From Parietichytrium sp. I65-24A (lineage: Eukaryota > Sar > Bigyra > Thraustochytrida > Thraustochytriidae), in assembly GCA_012862575.1 (NCBI GenBank), contig BLSF01000002.1, forward strand, positions 1,178,001-1,242,000: a stretch of DNA of 64,000 nt, written 5' to 3'. Of the stretch, positions 18,801 to 26,252 are shown piece by piece. The position numbers were made by a program, and so were the translations under genes. Every line of letters starts with the position of its first letter. Position 1 is the stretch's first letter. The notes beneath the pieces were generated by a model. It had not been told where the DNA came from and made no database searches. It worked only from the letters and a program-made list of their open reading frames with translations.

Positions 18801-21280
18801 ATGGCGTACTTGCCGAGCAAGAGTTTCTGCCGCTTGCGATCGTTTTCTGCCCGGGAACAAGCCAAAAGTTTTCTTCTCACCTAGAATTTCAAACGAACTG
18901 CGGGCCGAGCCAGGTGATGGTCCTTCGCGGTGAGGGTAAATCATACTTGCTCGATGAAGCTAGTTTGCCAACAGAGATCAACTTTGGAAGCTTGGTCTTG
19001 GGCGAGCAACGAAGTCAAGAGTTTCGGGTCTTCGCTAAAAGTGAAACAGCTGTGCCAATCCGCCTCTCTCTCTCGGAGCAGGCTGACCTCGCTTGGCCGC
19101 CACCATTTGGTGTCGGCGGCATTGTACCTTGGGAAAAACGTTCGAGCTTGAAAGAGGGGTTCATATCTGACCCAGCGCAGGTTTTACAGTTCGATCCTAT
19201 GCCTCCAGCAGTGACTAAAGACGGTGAGGCAATTACCGTATCAATCAACCTCCCACCAAATGTTTTGGACCGAAGCGGGGCACCAACCCCAGGGGGGGCG
19301 AAAATCTTAGGGGAAATACTCGCAGCGCAACCCCTTCAGCCCAGTATGTGCGCCACCTCCCTTTATCTAATGACGCCTGGTCGCAAGCCTGTGAGTCTAT
19401 CTGTCTCTTACAGAATCGATCCTCCGCGTACAATGGTTCAAATCGCAGATCCTCATGAGAAAGTGAACAGCGGCTCAGCAATAACAATATCTGATTCTGG
19501 AGGAACGGGCTCCACGCAATCGCTCGCAGATGCCATAATGAAAAAACTGACTGGGCTTGGCGAGCATGTCAAATTGGGGGCAGTCGTTGATTTTGGATCT
19601 GTGTTGCTTGATACGGAGGTTTCTAAATCCATTGTGCTTTCTACGAATACACCCATGAGCCTGCCCTTCGATGCGAGACTTGTTGTAGAGAAACATCCCA
19701 ACTCGACGGAGAATTGCAACTCATACTTTCGGCTATCTAGAAAAATTGGAGCGACAAGAGACGGGGAGCCGGCTCCAATAAAGCTTCGTTGCAGCTTTCC
19801 GAAGAACTTTGATTCCACGAAGATCCATGTCTTTGTACGAATCAAGATTTTGCATGGGGCTATGAAAGATATTATTGTTCCCGTCCAAGTGCGAACAATG
19901 GAGCACGTTTTCGACTCCGAGCTTTTGGCGCCTGTAATCTTTTCTTCGCCGGTTTTCGCAGGAACGGCGGAAACCCAGATCGTGCGGCTGCGAAACGTCA
20001 GGGAAAAGCGTGTGATGGCTCAGATTCAGTTCTCCCACGAATGTTTTAAGACGTCCATCAATGCAGACGTAGAGATTGAGCCAGGGGAATTTGTTGATGT
20101 GCCCGTCACCTTTGAGCCAACGGAGAGTCAGAAATACTCTGGCACAATGCAGATCAAAGTGGACAGCTTGATGTTTTCCGTAGAGGTGTCAGGCACAGGT
20201 TGTCTCGCAAGTTTGCAGATTCGCCCACAGCCTCGAATCGATTTTGGATTTGTTGGATGCCACATGTCCACGAGAAAAGAGGTATCAATCCGAAACACCT
20301 GTCAATTGCCACTAGCGGTGCAAGTCCTGTGCATCGCAGACGGCTTCAAAGTTTCGCCCCAGACATTTGACCTCGCAACCAAAGGCGCAAAGACAGTTTA
20401 CCTGGACTTCGTGCCTACTGAAGAAATGCTGTATAGCGGACAACTTGTTGTACGAGCATTTCGAAGTGCAACAATGCTCGCGGAAAATCTCTTGTCGAAA
20501 GGGCCTACGGGGAAAGACAAGGTGGAAGATCAAGATGACGAGCACGAGGGAATGATTTTGTTCGAGCAGGCGGTTGAGATAGTTGGGCATGGAGGCCGTG
20601 TCGAGCTTCGCGTCCCACCGGAACTAAAATTCGGAATGGTCTCCACGCAAATTCCTCACATGACCAATTGTGAAATAGTAAACACTGGAAATGTTCCTCT
20701 GGATGTGGCGCTCATCGTTCCCGAAACCGACCAACGCGGAACGTTGAAAATCACCCCGTTGAGCTTGTCGCTACTGCCCACCCAGAGAGAGCAAATTCGC
20801 GTGAGTCTTGTTTTAACCGAGGAGGGTGAGCAGCACTTTCCAGTCAAAATATTACCTGTGGGCGTAGGACGGACGCCGCACTCTTGGTCGATAACCGTGA
20901 AGGCGTTTGGAGACAGGATAAAGCTGTCGAAAGAGCTTCAGCGTATTTTGGACAATGAGGAGCTCGAAATTCTGGAATTGCAAAGTGATGAGAACGAGGA
21001 GCTGCATGCACAGCACGTAGTAGCCCCAGTTGTACATTTGGAAGAGGTGAGTATAGAGCCATTCCTCTCATATGTGGAGCCATTATTTCAATCGAACGAG
21101 GAGATGCAGCATGTTGTAAAGCGACCACCCCCTTTGGCGATCGAGCCCAACAGTACATTGCGCTCCCGCTGGTTTTCTAACCGGATGCCTCTTCGTATTA
21201 CTGCGCAACCTGAACACACATTCGCGGACCCGATGTGGGGGAAACTTGTTCGCAAACATCAGCTAGACAAGCGAAAATGA
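6827..21280 (+). CDS. Giant HYDIN-like ASH/MSP-repeat axonemal protein (4817 aa)
   Basis: This is a single intronless frame of 14.45 kb. The ATG at 6827 is used because the frame upstream begins at a TTG. From about residue 1100 to the C-terminus there are at least 18 copies of the ASH/MSP-type beta-sandwich signature, of the form DFG-x-V-x-x-G followed about 10 residues later by L-x-N-x-G. Examples are LDFGLVTIRYPTKRRVSLKN near 15149, VDFGILLRG near 15450 and LDFGACQVGSY near 18449. HYDIN and the CFAP47/CFAP65 proteins are built this way; HYDIN sits in the central pair apparatus of motile cilia. The first 450 residues look helical and unrelated to ASH. Residues about 785-900 hold a repeated P-x-GY motif, and residues about 980-1050 are acidic/Ser-rich. 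Length is close to HYDIN, but I see no calponin-homology domain and cannot assign the exact orthologue. An AATAAA lies 59 nt after the stop. Confidence 0.88.
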   Translation: MSEEVEDDVQPLVRRREKLQVARSFGADWSNLSLKFIFVLLDGVQNDLEAFIVSHDVKSTQEVWEVLDKFLGHPEPVVRTKVLLNLIAAVKKAGSSLVLCERLFVQDLVQEVLDVMHGDELEDNRLLAVHSLALLAPLLPPKSSGAELLKQRPADLDLHTISLEMGRVLATYFNSCFSGEDLTNTDDGTEDVGEGDTIFEGKDLSALADTSSFRHRYLAAILRSLGCIETESKLRFPHGVRHVVLFFCAQILKSTKLEISDEVMYQVMSIIEAESALLLPRRDVMRLGRGDTQGTESENQSGTHDFITEFCGLITPAVDSALHFTRSNKVRKRMLSFLGNWMKTFVSMDELEVRSRAVELKIRAMEIFPSLLPVGVKIFSNYKLALAHFQEQRLLCQVDLRCRIESLRSVLYPPGTSARLVHKLSRSSNGQQDFVSPRLPKDFVIYQTEVCFEIENVEAIALLYSKCTEGTVIRVGLAPPALSEVPFGYITTPPVLFSEQDYKQPPLVTANMLYHIPELSYLLELGYSPIPETSNADQSTYLLTAGLENTNDGHQATRKAGRISQQNTSLPVLRRSGTDLSKYESDPSPLDDPFELKSGTNGVHGDAEIPSGFLANPMTENVDFSPGEKAQMTDFIFQDIRSKTISRVSGLSEFATFDDQCLPILSAYHESPKLPATAMQREGLAIATLIKPGAALQVWVLENPSKPIRRYLLQIQACEDTLGQAAFQYPPQEWKVGSMVEFIVKSRSKGYIQCVCVVREEFEDGEGLLVWTSGGGVAAVDEESALQPVPAGYSAVSGSAFYSPPVNFPPIPADFEPQTGVPTYGPAYRIHSPPAAVLTDGTRLFDSSSSETQAPVGYTNYGDALYLALGGLLPKPSGYTSSGVPYYSALQIACHPLYAFNLKRRGVVRKAIRASLKRLKSRMALVMGKIAMANISTLLKTHSLAAPQNQLQPTTTVPPLERLHSEASAQWNNDEIAPGFLDSSSDDDDDNDNENEHGNESKEGHRDRIRATNVDDGGEPVPKKSSSRASIASEETEAEAETDHFESNELNNPFLAAHLGGSYLGDGRLSAAGKKTNSKSMILGPSKTRAALFAGKKGEVKIPLVFERSELFFRNTSSPETVKVKVRAIEPLQEEISVFAVVEPSVAFDVSPSIITFSPSSGQVELEITFNPNASRERSVELEGRIFIQTFLGTEVGSCNLQGFCGPVVVSPQESDQDSQIWAEPGESCVYTISLINLGPREVNVQLATRADTSRQSRASRRLDSDLHDIEQECYFASLQSSMVLPGYQETSVRVNFAPGEREGIYRGIFSVLTDTGEQHHIPLQGNCGTPLFVRVLSPVESSELEGALMNTKQIMSKKSQDKLQVAAAARRRSSILSNMNLSRRPTVTGMHGRAAGLSPQESVSDFVSAGMVSEAGTEFGTKVQSRSQKSSWARAKQKVSLVNRLSSFKKKRAYLYDEPTSRAHETVDVLDDLVAKAVSNMVSKKFIPHANLSLLDDAREEKSEKEESETPKRKGSTPRRPSLLNPVLRARNSDGSILAPDELFGGLMLDFGLVDPGKRITQYFALQNLRSDPILVGLRCSVTDLFKMDSSIVIKGKTSAVVQITAVGQAAYTGPVEATVEMFSPILHKRQLVHLSCYMGRPIEIPVGPQIHFGMVQLGESTTISVPILNHSQYRISLVLMPFEKDSGFSSSVGSDVSSPLWIPPFGRRDIRIRFEPEKMRGVYRSPLCVEVLNPCLATYIACGSLGLVELVGIGVYPESEEELEWTKKRCSPYAPVELNQIGKIHSWLASADTFPGLAGSTEEYAKQCLEQDDLGLDERARGEFFAHCSALDSAQDPGVERQEVLAQEKTLITLLRASNKPGVWTDADCGLLRTTFPFERQADTVICKHMTPTKMTFTVQRNLGPKLHFVLPSLLGLAIQGSTNCEPKTSNSGMLSLVDLQNDAYADVAMLLEEGYAQIPLNFGFVGVAEMSPLGDRVLRAKSFPCLGVGESRYEIFPKRGIQPMLDFGRCPLQKNRVLQLRFRSMCVETTRWRLAIPQASEPGASAFRFQTTEGEALHIMEGVLNPFASVVLRIEFTPESQTLYRDELILSIYPEEKLVLAEGEDEMPIGTQRVSVTGVGFTSMVDGVPQDQEQLEFGSIAASTESFREIELSNDGTNTEEVMLFSREPFFCEPTQLVLKQEETAKIRIYFRPTANGSFKSRLDVICGDATFTSSLSGSAGTFKASSTNKEGALAFGYRQIGRRCVSHVFITNSGSMPLKLNDLYYVDESKVLSFNGSGGSKSAFRIEFCKVVKQPDLNLTRGISERLAGWCVLKENLRRAVALLSTVKWGTRTKIGGVMRSKMSFRISSRQQSLSKSIKQKASSRRLQSMSIGSDKRRRSSRQLLRTGSRRQSSSKSRETSMVEDLMANYLEVENERKILLVPSRERRQVDPEGLPEGDEDEDIDDVPGLDCNQSCNAVPPLAPGASWQFEISFTALVASQSFADIRLECVPWQAEDVTLDHRMGDLHLPTGLSHYTPLYLSGRGVRRLEIAQAELHFGPTPSLQFYDKEQLDAAKGIGEVFQGLRIMNRSVIPQSFELVESHSSNFVVKDRQCVLGPGETREIKVFFFPKIARTEYADTLKFKDMFGIRALKVTGRGGCSEIKCSAQHLRFDSVKAGVPVRKKLTLVNRGCVPCRMRLAITQEVFHVIGWSGSEATLVLGPNEDQVLTVECSIGQTRSQEEHLPSSAGSIEGALQVTWELVPRGMTEVTSIALVATVGTAKLEVDEATNLDFGLVTIRYPTKRRVSLKNTGTACCVWMIDQASLLPGMTIEPMEGVIEAHDSGHFDITLEVSTCDPIDNKILVQSDGGNVSLQLSADIAVPELLVPENLDVDFGILLRGERSSRVVRIQNIGRGHMDYTVRLFHHDTTITGRRKVIVDKIVNVWSKDAAQPQGLPIRQIPQDNGAEPNTKEGEISLRAETLIRSKWMAKDGQQSGSGGQEAQPSNQLGQGVENKEGLSQDRIVAKPSKTNPSILEIECFQVTPFEGTLQPGEILTIHVEALSSLVTTVGGDVENEAKAYIGSWQITSRQTSQVWQGRVRCIVGDLEWKVTPHALDHTNPEESDYSTEVVERASKEEAMQAGSICYFGVCMVGFSSKRDKALIIENSGTVDLEWRLKFHQRDVASERSSTFKAKQIDGALAPGESTFVDVDFISSAEGFHKQIVDVHVQPTTGTAKPQMKRFMLCATSGLPRLLCDRTELCFGKTELGVEKQLRFVLQSTGNCPATWAASVTSMEAHGDDPEAFRSPNAVVQACPEKAFKLDVSRGVLHPQTEQVVTVSFNGFGSPKAKDIFFFGAYVTITWAGSEPFYIRLEGECAEGRVSWLVSPWAPKGADRSFAKSSETLENSPMDFGSQPAYLGSKVAWRKLELVNSGALNLELRVTCDLPFEAFIIAKSASRAQQKELEIILDRRFDALRETPGVNVEALEMGRDMARKSIVEQAKQDSHFDEVEAKDSAEDIGTMTFKSGKGLADKLIFKRLCLDVGCSASLLVGFAPHAKASYSGRIQVKLSQSEKILQIPVNASGSYIKLTPSVSAERVLSMGTVGIGFNTLQEFKIRNNGGLSSPVEVVVHPPSLQDHITIMRVGDDGLSEQNSFRTEEKHDELRDAQLGRGDPSQRICELEMGGKKTEVMSYCVHPSAEGTYEGFLIFRPVLPSLPAKTADDDLSELMSSFTQKRVLRKAKQEESPESALAGQFGMILPLSFTAINNRLRLSRMSSIGFGRVPFGRNFTEVRTLLNPTQLDINFQIHLTWPSGTAYRDAWNVRPLQGFLPAGQSVDLQIKFEPSSNDLSCWHDMELSIFNSHTEHVDIRIQATGSVGTPELSVIPSLEALDFGACQVGSYAVIPLKIRNGGNGMLHVKPTLLSDTWNSNLNNLDHSGKVQKPAFYLTLYSPGSSPLTDIKPPFVLDLDKAVGSNSNVCKEYAATLKEWISHGAGNGEGIQKPSVTGYGVLAEQEFLPLAIVFCPGTSQKFSSHLEFQTNCGPSQVMVLRGEGKSYLLDEASLPTEINFGSLVLGEQRSQEFRVFAKSETAVPIRLSLSEQADLAWPPPFGVGGIVPWEKRSSLKEGFISDPAQVLQFDPMPPAVTKDGEAITVSINLPPNVLDRSGAPTPGGAKILGEILAAQPLQPSMCATSLYLMTPGRKPVSLSVSYRIDPPRTMVQIADPHEKVNSGSAITISDSGGTGSTQSLADAIMKKLTGLGEHVKLGAVVDFGSVLLDTEVSKSIVLSTNTPMSLPFDARLVVEKHPNSTENCNSYFRLSRKIGATRDGEPAPIKLRCSFPKNFDSTKIHVFVRIKILHGAMKDIIVPVQVRTMEHVFDSELLAPVIFSSPVFAGTAETQIVRLRNVREKRVMAQIQFSHECFKTSINADVEIEPGEFVDVPVTFEPTESQKYSGTMQIKVDSLMFSVEVSGTGCLASLQIRPQPRIDFGFVGCHMSTRKEVSIRNTCQLPLAVQVLCIADGFKVSPQTFDLATKGAKTVYLDFVPTEEMLYSGQLVVRAFRSATMLAENLLSKGPTGKDKVEDQDDEHEGMILFEQAVEIVGHGGRVELRVPPELKFGMVSTQIPHMTNCEIVNTGNVPLDVALIVPETDQRGTLKITPLSLSLLPTQREQIRVSLVLTEEGEQHFPVKILPVGVGRTPHSWSITVKAFGDRIKLSKELQRILDNEELEILELQSDENEELHAQHVVAPVVHLEEVSIEPFLSYVEPLFQSNEEMQHVVKRPPPLAIEPNSTLRSRWFSNRMPLRITAQPEHTFADPMWGKLVRKHQLDKRK

Positions 21281-21338
21281 AAACAAGGCTTGTCATTGCG
21301 TGGACCTTGTGTGTTGTCACGGTGGTATTGATTGTAAC

Positions 21339-21344
21339 AATAAA
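21339..21344 (+). terminator. Poly(A) signal AATAAA for the giant axonemal gene
   Basis: A canonical AATAAA lies 59 nt past the stop codon at 21280. Confidence 0.6.
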
Positions 21345-21366
21345 TCTGTCAAGAAGCAACTGGTAT

Positions 21367-21372
21367 TTTATT
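21367..21372 (-). terminator. Poly(A) signal AATAAA (minus strand) for the Kelch-RING gene
   Basis: TTTATT on the plus strand reads AATAAA on the minus strand, 250 nt past the Kelch-RING stop. Confidence 0.5.
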
Positions 21373-21621
21373 TCAGCTGTTTTTTTCTTAAGTCAACGAA
21401 AATACACAGGAAAAGCATTTTAATATATTCACAAAAACAGTAATCATTTGCAGGGCAATTTTAGCAGGCACTAAAGAAAAACGTCTGCTGGGCACTGTGA
21501 AAGAGTTCTCCACTCTTCCAACTAAAAGAGAAGGTGCTTCGCCTTGGCACAACGGCATGCATTCGAGAGCGACAGACACCTTTACATCCTAGCGATTTGA
21601 CAAGCGGCAAATGTGTTTCCT

Positions 21622-23592
21622 CTACACAATGCTCACAATCCGCTCGGTATCTCTGCCGGGAGTCTCTGCACTCGATTGAGGGCCTTCCGATAGTTGCACT
21701 GGTCCTCCTTCGGTTGGCGGGTGTTGATGGGATGGCTCGCCTTGAGCCTGCGCAACAGCGATTGTGATGTTCTCATCTTGCGGGTCTTGGCTGGTGGTCG
21801 TCGTTGATTGATTCTTCTTGACCGGCTGACTTGCGATACTTCTCTTGCAAAGAGGGCAGCAATCGCGTTTTGTGAGCCACTGGGTCGCACAGTCTCTGTG
21901 GTAGATGTGGTTACATGGAAGCGCAACCACAGACTCCTTTTCCTCAAATTCGCAGAGACATATTGAGCAGCATTCCTCCTCCTCGTCGTCGTCGTCTGTC
22001 TTGCGAAAGACAATTTCAGGAAGAGTCTGAATTTTGGTGATAGACGCACCACGTGGCCGAGGATCCGTATACTGCGCCCACCGAAATCCCCCGTTGTATC
22101 CGGGCCTCCTAACGATGTACACCATGAAAAGCACGAAAGAAAGGGTGAGAAGACCAGCGAAAAAGTAAAAGGAGGAAACGACGGCTGCAAACGAATCTTC
22201 CATTGAATCTTCCGCAACCTTGAAATCTCCTTCCAGAATGTCGGTGAGGTTAAGTGACCAGATATCGTTGCGGGCGACACCTGCACTGGTCGAACAGCTT
22301 CTATCCGAGACCCCGCCAAAGATGATCATGGTGTCCTTCCTCAAGACGCTTGCGAAAGACGCCCTGCAGTCCGGCGATGAAGTCGCAACAGTCCCACTGG
22401 TGTTTTGCTCGCACCAAAACTCTTTCTCCTCCGATATGTCTGCCGCTAAAGAGCGGTCACAGAGCTGGCGTGGGTTCGTGCTCAAAGGTGAGGTTACCAA
22501 AACGGAGTCAAAGTAGTACAACAGCTTAAGGCTGTTGGCTGCCTCCGTCTGGTAGTACTGCCGCGCCCCTCCGAAGAGAAAGACGTGGTCCTTGTAGGCC
22601 CCTATTTGGTGCCCGTGGCGGAGAAATTGCTCACCATCAACGCGCCCCGCGGGTAGCGACCAGGTTTGTGATCTGACGTCAAAGAGCCAGAGTGTTTTGG
22701 TGGTGATGGTGCGGTCCGAATCCTCTGGGTCGAAGCTGATACCTCCAGAAAAGACGAGTGTGTCACCGAGCTGTGCGCTGGCCGACATCCATACATTCGG
22801 AGGGTAGCTCTGCGCAAGCTTGTCGGTCATGTCCACTTTTTCGCCAGAGACGAAGCCGGTCTCATTGTACGCCAGCACAACCTTGAAGAAGGAGTACGAC
22901 AGCTGCGAATCAGCAGTCTTTTTTCCAAACATGTATACCTCGTTCTCAACTGAAGCTGGTTTGACTGCAGAATGAAAGCTGATGGACTGCCCTTCGTCCA
23001 GATCAGTTACGTTGATCCAAAGCCAACCCACACGAAGGGTCTCGTCTTCCATTGTGAACCTTCCCAAAAATGTTTGGCCGTTGCTCTGACTGTTGTCGCC
23101 AGTCCCGCCAAAGACGAGGACATCGCAAAATTCGTCGGTGTCCCTCACCGTCGTCGCGCTGTGTCCTTGCCTCGCGCTTGGCGCAAGAAGTGTCACACTG
23201 TCGTCCTCGCCATCTTTCTCATCCGCGTCCTCGCTGCTCTGCTTTGCAGCGTCCTCGCCGTCAACGCTCTCATAATTTTCCTCTACTGGGCCATCTTCGT
23301 CGTCGTCGATATTTTGGCCCGAAAAAGGAGCAAATTCGGTCACTTTTGCGAGCATCCATGCGTCTTTGGCCACATTCAGGCCCCAAACCTGCGCGGAGAG
23401 TCCAGTCTCCGTGATGCCGCCTATGAAGATAGGAACGTCCAGTCCAGCGCAGTAAGCCGATGCCATACTGTTCCTGGACGATGGTGCACCGCTTTCGCCT
23501 GAGACGCGCCCCAAATGCGTCCATTGCCCCGTCGACGAGGCCGCCTGCTGCAAAAGCGCGGCTGCCGCGCACACGCACGCGGACCAACGCAT
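21622..23592 (-). CDS. Kelch-repeat transmembrane RING-H2 protein, putative membrane E3 ubiquitin ligase
   Basis: This encodes 656 residues with an ATG at 23592. Residues 1-20 form a signal peptide (MRWSACVCAAAALLQQAASS). Residues about 25-450 hold Kelch-type blades, seen as double-glycine strands VFGGTG, VFSGG, LFGGA and IFGGVS, each followed by the W-x-L/W-x-F strand typical of Kelch. Acidic Asp/Glu/Ser inserts lie near residues 110-135. A single hydrophobic segment lies at about 467-491 (FYFFAGLLTLSFVLFMVYIV). A RING-H2 finger follows at about 540-583: C-x2-C spacing in CCSICLCEF, then PCNHIYHRDC and CCPLC. The tail is Gln/Thr-rich. Topology would put the Kelch propeller in the lumen or outside and the RING in the cytosol, by analogy with PA-TM-RING ligases. 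Ligase activity and the role of the propeller as substrate receptor are inferred. Confidence 0.85.
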   Translation of the reverse strand: MRWSACVCAAAALLQQAASSTGQWTHLGRVSGESGAPSSRNSMASAYCAGLDVPIFIGGITETGLSAQVWGLNVAKDAWMLAKVTEFAPFSGQNIDDDEDGPVEENYESVDGEDAAKQSSEDADEKDGEDDSVTLLAPSARQGHSATTVRDTDEFCDVLVFGGTGDNSQSNGQTFLGRFTMEDETLRVGWLWINVTDLDEGQSISFHSAVKPASVENEVYMFGKKTADSQLSYSFFKVVLAYNETGFVSGEKVDMTDKLAQSYPPNVWMSASAQLGDTLVFSGGISFDPEDSDRTITTKTLWLFDVRSQTWSLPAGRVDGEQFLRHGHQIGAYKDHVFLFGGARQYYQTEAANSLKLLYYFDSVLVTSPLSTNPRQLCDRSLAADISEEKEFWCEQNTSGTVATSSPDCRASFASVLRKDTMIIFGGVSDRSCSTSAGVARNDIWSLNLTDILEGDFKVAEDSMEDSFAAVVSSFYFFAGLLTLSFVLFMVYIVRRPGYNGGFRWAQYTDPRPRGASITKIQTLPEIVFRKTDDDDEEEECCSICLCEFEEKESVVALPCNHIYHRDCATQWLTKRDCCPLCKRSIASQPVKKNQSTTTTSQDPQDENITIAVAQAQGEPSHQHPPTEGGPVQLSEGPQSSAETPGRDTERIVSIV

Positions 23593-26252
23593 GATTATGG
23601 TTTGCTAAACCGGTGAGATCTGAGGGCTTTACAGAAGAAGGAACAAAGGTTCGCAGACCAGAAACCAGAGACAAATTCCGCGGCCCCAATTGAAGGCTAC
23701 CTAGCAAAGTGGCCTGGCCTGGGCTGGGCTGGCGACGCGCGCTCCGATCGACCCGCAACCCTGCGACCTCGTTGAAAGCTTGAGAAATAGAGAGGGAGAG
23801 AGAGTGTGTGTGAGATCTTGGCTTCGTCCCGCCTTACATTTCTTTCGCAAGACCTCTCCGCTCGCTCGTTGCCCGACTGTGAATACGCTGGCTCTGCAGC
23901 ACAAAACACAGTAGCCGAGACTCTCGGATGCCGCTGCCTCCTCGACGACCCAAGCCTTTCCAGGTACTGGGTATTGCTGACTGAGACCTGCTTAACGAAA
24001 GGTTTACTTACCGTCACTTGTGTCACCTTCCTCCTAATTACTACAGTGACTACAGTAACAATCGTCCTGGGTGTGCGTGCCAGCTTGCAACTATTCCTCT
24101 ACATGAACCATTAACCATTAGCACACAGAGATACCGGAGCTAGCCATCCAATGGCTTTGCATTTGCACTCTATGACTTTGTAAGTACCGGTATGGACCTT
24201 GTGCACTGCAAACATGGGAAACATGGGCGGCATGAGGGCTTTATATGTGTGATAAGGTGAGGTGAGATGGCAAGTGTAGTTAGGTTGAGTGTTTCAGTAG
24301 AGTTTGCGGGAGAGGAAATTACTTTCATCGCGTTTCCTGCGATGATGTGTACCCTGATACTGAGTACTACTTAAGTACTGTCAATAACTTGCTCACTATC
24401 ACACTGCGCTCGTGACTGTAGTAGCGGTGACGGGCCACGATTGAGTCTGTGCGAGTGAAGCAGCTGGGCTCAGAGGCTCGTCACGTTTACCCGGTACTGA
24501 GTACAACATTTTAAAACCAAACAAACAACCTTGTTAGGCCTACATGGCCCACTACGACTTTACACTTTTTCGAGCTGGTGATTGGTCTCATGGGTTTTGC
24601 GATTGGGCGTCATCTTTCGGTGAAATGACATCGGCGATGAGCGCATGCATGTAACTCGACTCTCAGTCAGCGTTGATTTATTTGGAGTTGCATTCTTGGC
24701 TGGGAGTGATGCACGTGTCGTGAATGTCGCCCTGGAGACGTTTGGCGTCGATGCCTGTTCTCTGTTCAAATCGCGAGGGAAGGGGCATCGAAGGATGGCC
24801 TGAGTGCGCCTGAAACGGCAGTTTGCACTCAGGTAATTCTGACCCTCCGAGTGCGCTATGCGTCATTGTAAGGCTGCTTCGGCAATAAATACATACTAAG
24901 TTACGGATACCGGCACAACCAGCAGCAAGTACGCGACGTTGCCTGACCCTCGACACCTCTTGACACCACACCTTCCACTCTGTGAACACTGTGACGGAAC
25001 AAGGGGCGGCATAGGCGGCATGGCCACGACATTTCCTTCCGTTCCATTCCGTTTCATTCCGTTCCTTCCGTTTTAGGTTTCGGCCTCCATATTCCCTCTT
25101 CACTTTCTTTTCTTTCTTCTTCTTTTTTAATTTACGGCACTCTCGCTCAAACAACTAAAACAGCTCAAACAAGTGAAAGCCCTCTGCACATTATGCCAGC
25201 GCTGACTCAGAATACACCGTACTCACAGTCTGCGCAGTTCAGCCGCCGTGTAAAAGTTCGAAGCTCTACTCGCAAGCAATTGCAGGCAACGGGACGTGTC
25301 CGACTTTGCAACATGTGCAACATGTGCAAGATGAGAAACTTCCCATCTCCTGTTTCTCCAGATCCTAACACACCTCCAAATCACCAACTACGGGGGCAAA
25401 AATACTAGGCCTACTCAATCAATGTTACTTTCCGGCCCCCGGGGATCGACGCAAGACCGCGAATCAGGGTGTGTACTATGTGTACCGAGAACGCGTTCGC
25501 TTAGTAGAGCAGTGGACAGCTGTTAGTCTCTTGATGAAAGAGGTTTCATCCTGTGCAGTACTCTGGTAGAAGGCGAGGAAGAAGTTCTTGGTCGAACAAC
25601 CCGTCTTCGCGATCGCTTGCTGGCAACTTGGAACTTGAAGAACCATTTTATGTTCCTCTGTTCAAATTCTCCCATGGCACTACACATTCAGCTACCACTC
25701 TCAACGAGTCTCTGAGGGGCTGATGCGCGCCTGTGCGCTTACAAAACCAGAAATGGCCAACTCCTCGCAAGAACCAGCACACACCGATATCCAGCGTGAA
25801 TATTCGTGTAATACAATGCCACCTGAAGACGAGGTTCTGGAGTAAAAATGTTTCATTTTTGATGTCCCTCAAAAAAAAGAAAAGAACCGCGTTCAAACAA
25901 GAGGAACGGAGAGTCCGCGAGTAAAAAAGACACGAATTTTGAAAGAGAACAGAGAGAGAGAGAGAAAGAGAGAGAGAGCACAGAGTGAGAGAGAGGAAGG
26001 AGAGGGTCGCTCGGTTCTTTTGAGTTTGGTGAAAGCGAAGGGAAGGCGCAACTGAGTTGTGCTGCTCTTGCAGAGGCAGCAGTCCCCAAACTCTTGGGCG
26101 AAGCAAGCGAAAGGCGATTCAAGCGGACACTCAGGGTCGCGACTGCACCGAAGTGGGAGCGGGGAGCGGCCGGCGATACACAGAGCGAGCGCTTCGGGGT
26201 CTCGCTTCGTGCAGGTGCAAGTACAAGAGAGTGGGAGCTTGCGATTAAGAGG
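23593..26252. other. 2.7-kb divergent intergenic region
   Basis: This separates the 5' ends of the Kelch-RING gene (minus) and the SHPRH-like gene (plus). It contains short GTACTG/CAGTAC motifs near 24358-24500, CATGTGCAA repeats near 25312 and a GA tract before the helicase gene. Frames here lack ATG starts or are low-complexity Lys/Arg-rich. I see no RNA gene. Confidence 0.6.
25949..26007. repeat. (GA)n purine tract upstream of the SHPRH-like gene
   Basis: About 60 bases of nearly pure GA repeat on the sense strand, about 250 bp before the start codon. It probably belongs to the promoter or leader. Confidence 0.85.

Larger units (their letters stand above)
21281..21621. other. Convergent 3' region
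   Basis: 341 bases between two convergent stop codons. It holds one AATAAA signal on each strand only 22 nt apart, so the two 3' UTRs probably abut or overlap. There is no gene. Confidence 0.65.

Noticed and set aside
24678-25154. Minus-strand frame of about 158 codons
   Set aside because: No ATG near the start (begins at TTG); the first part is a translated Lys/Arg-rich simple repeat.
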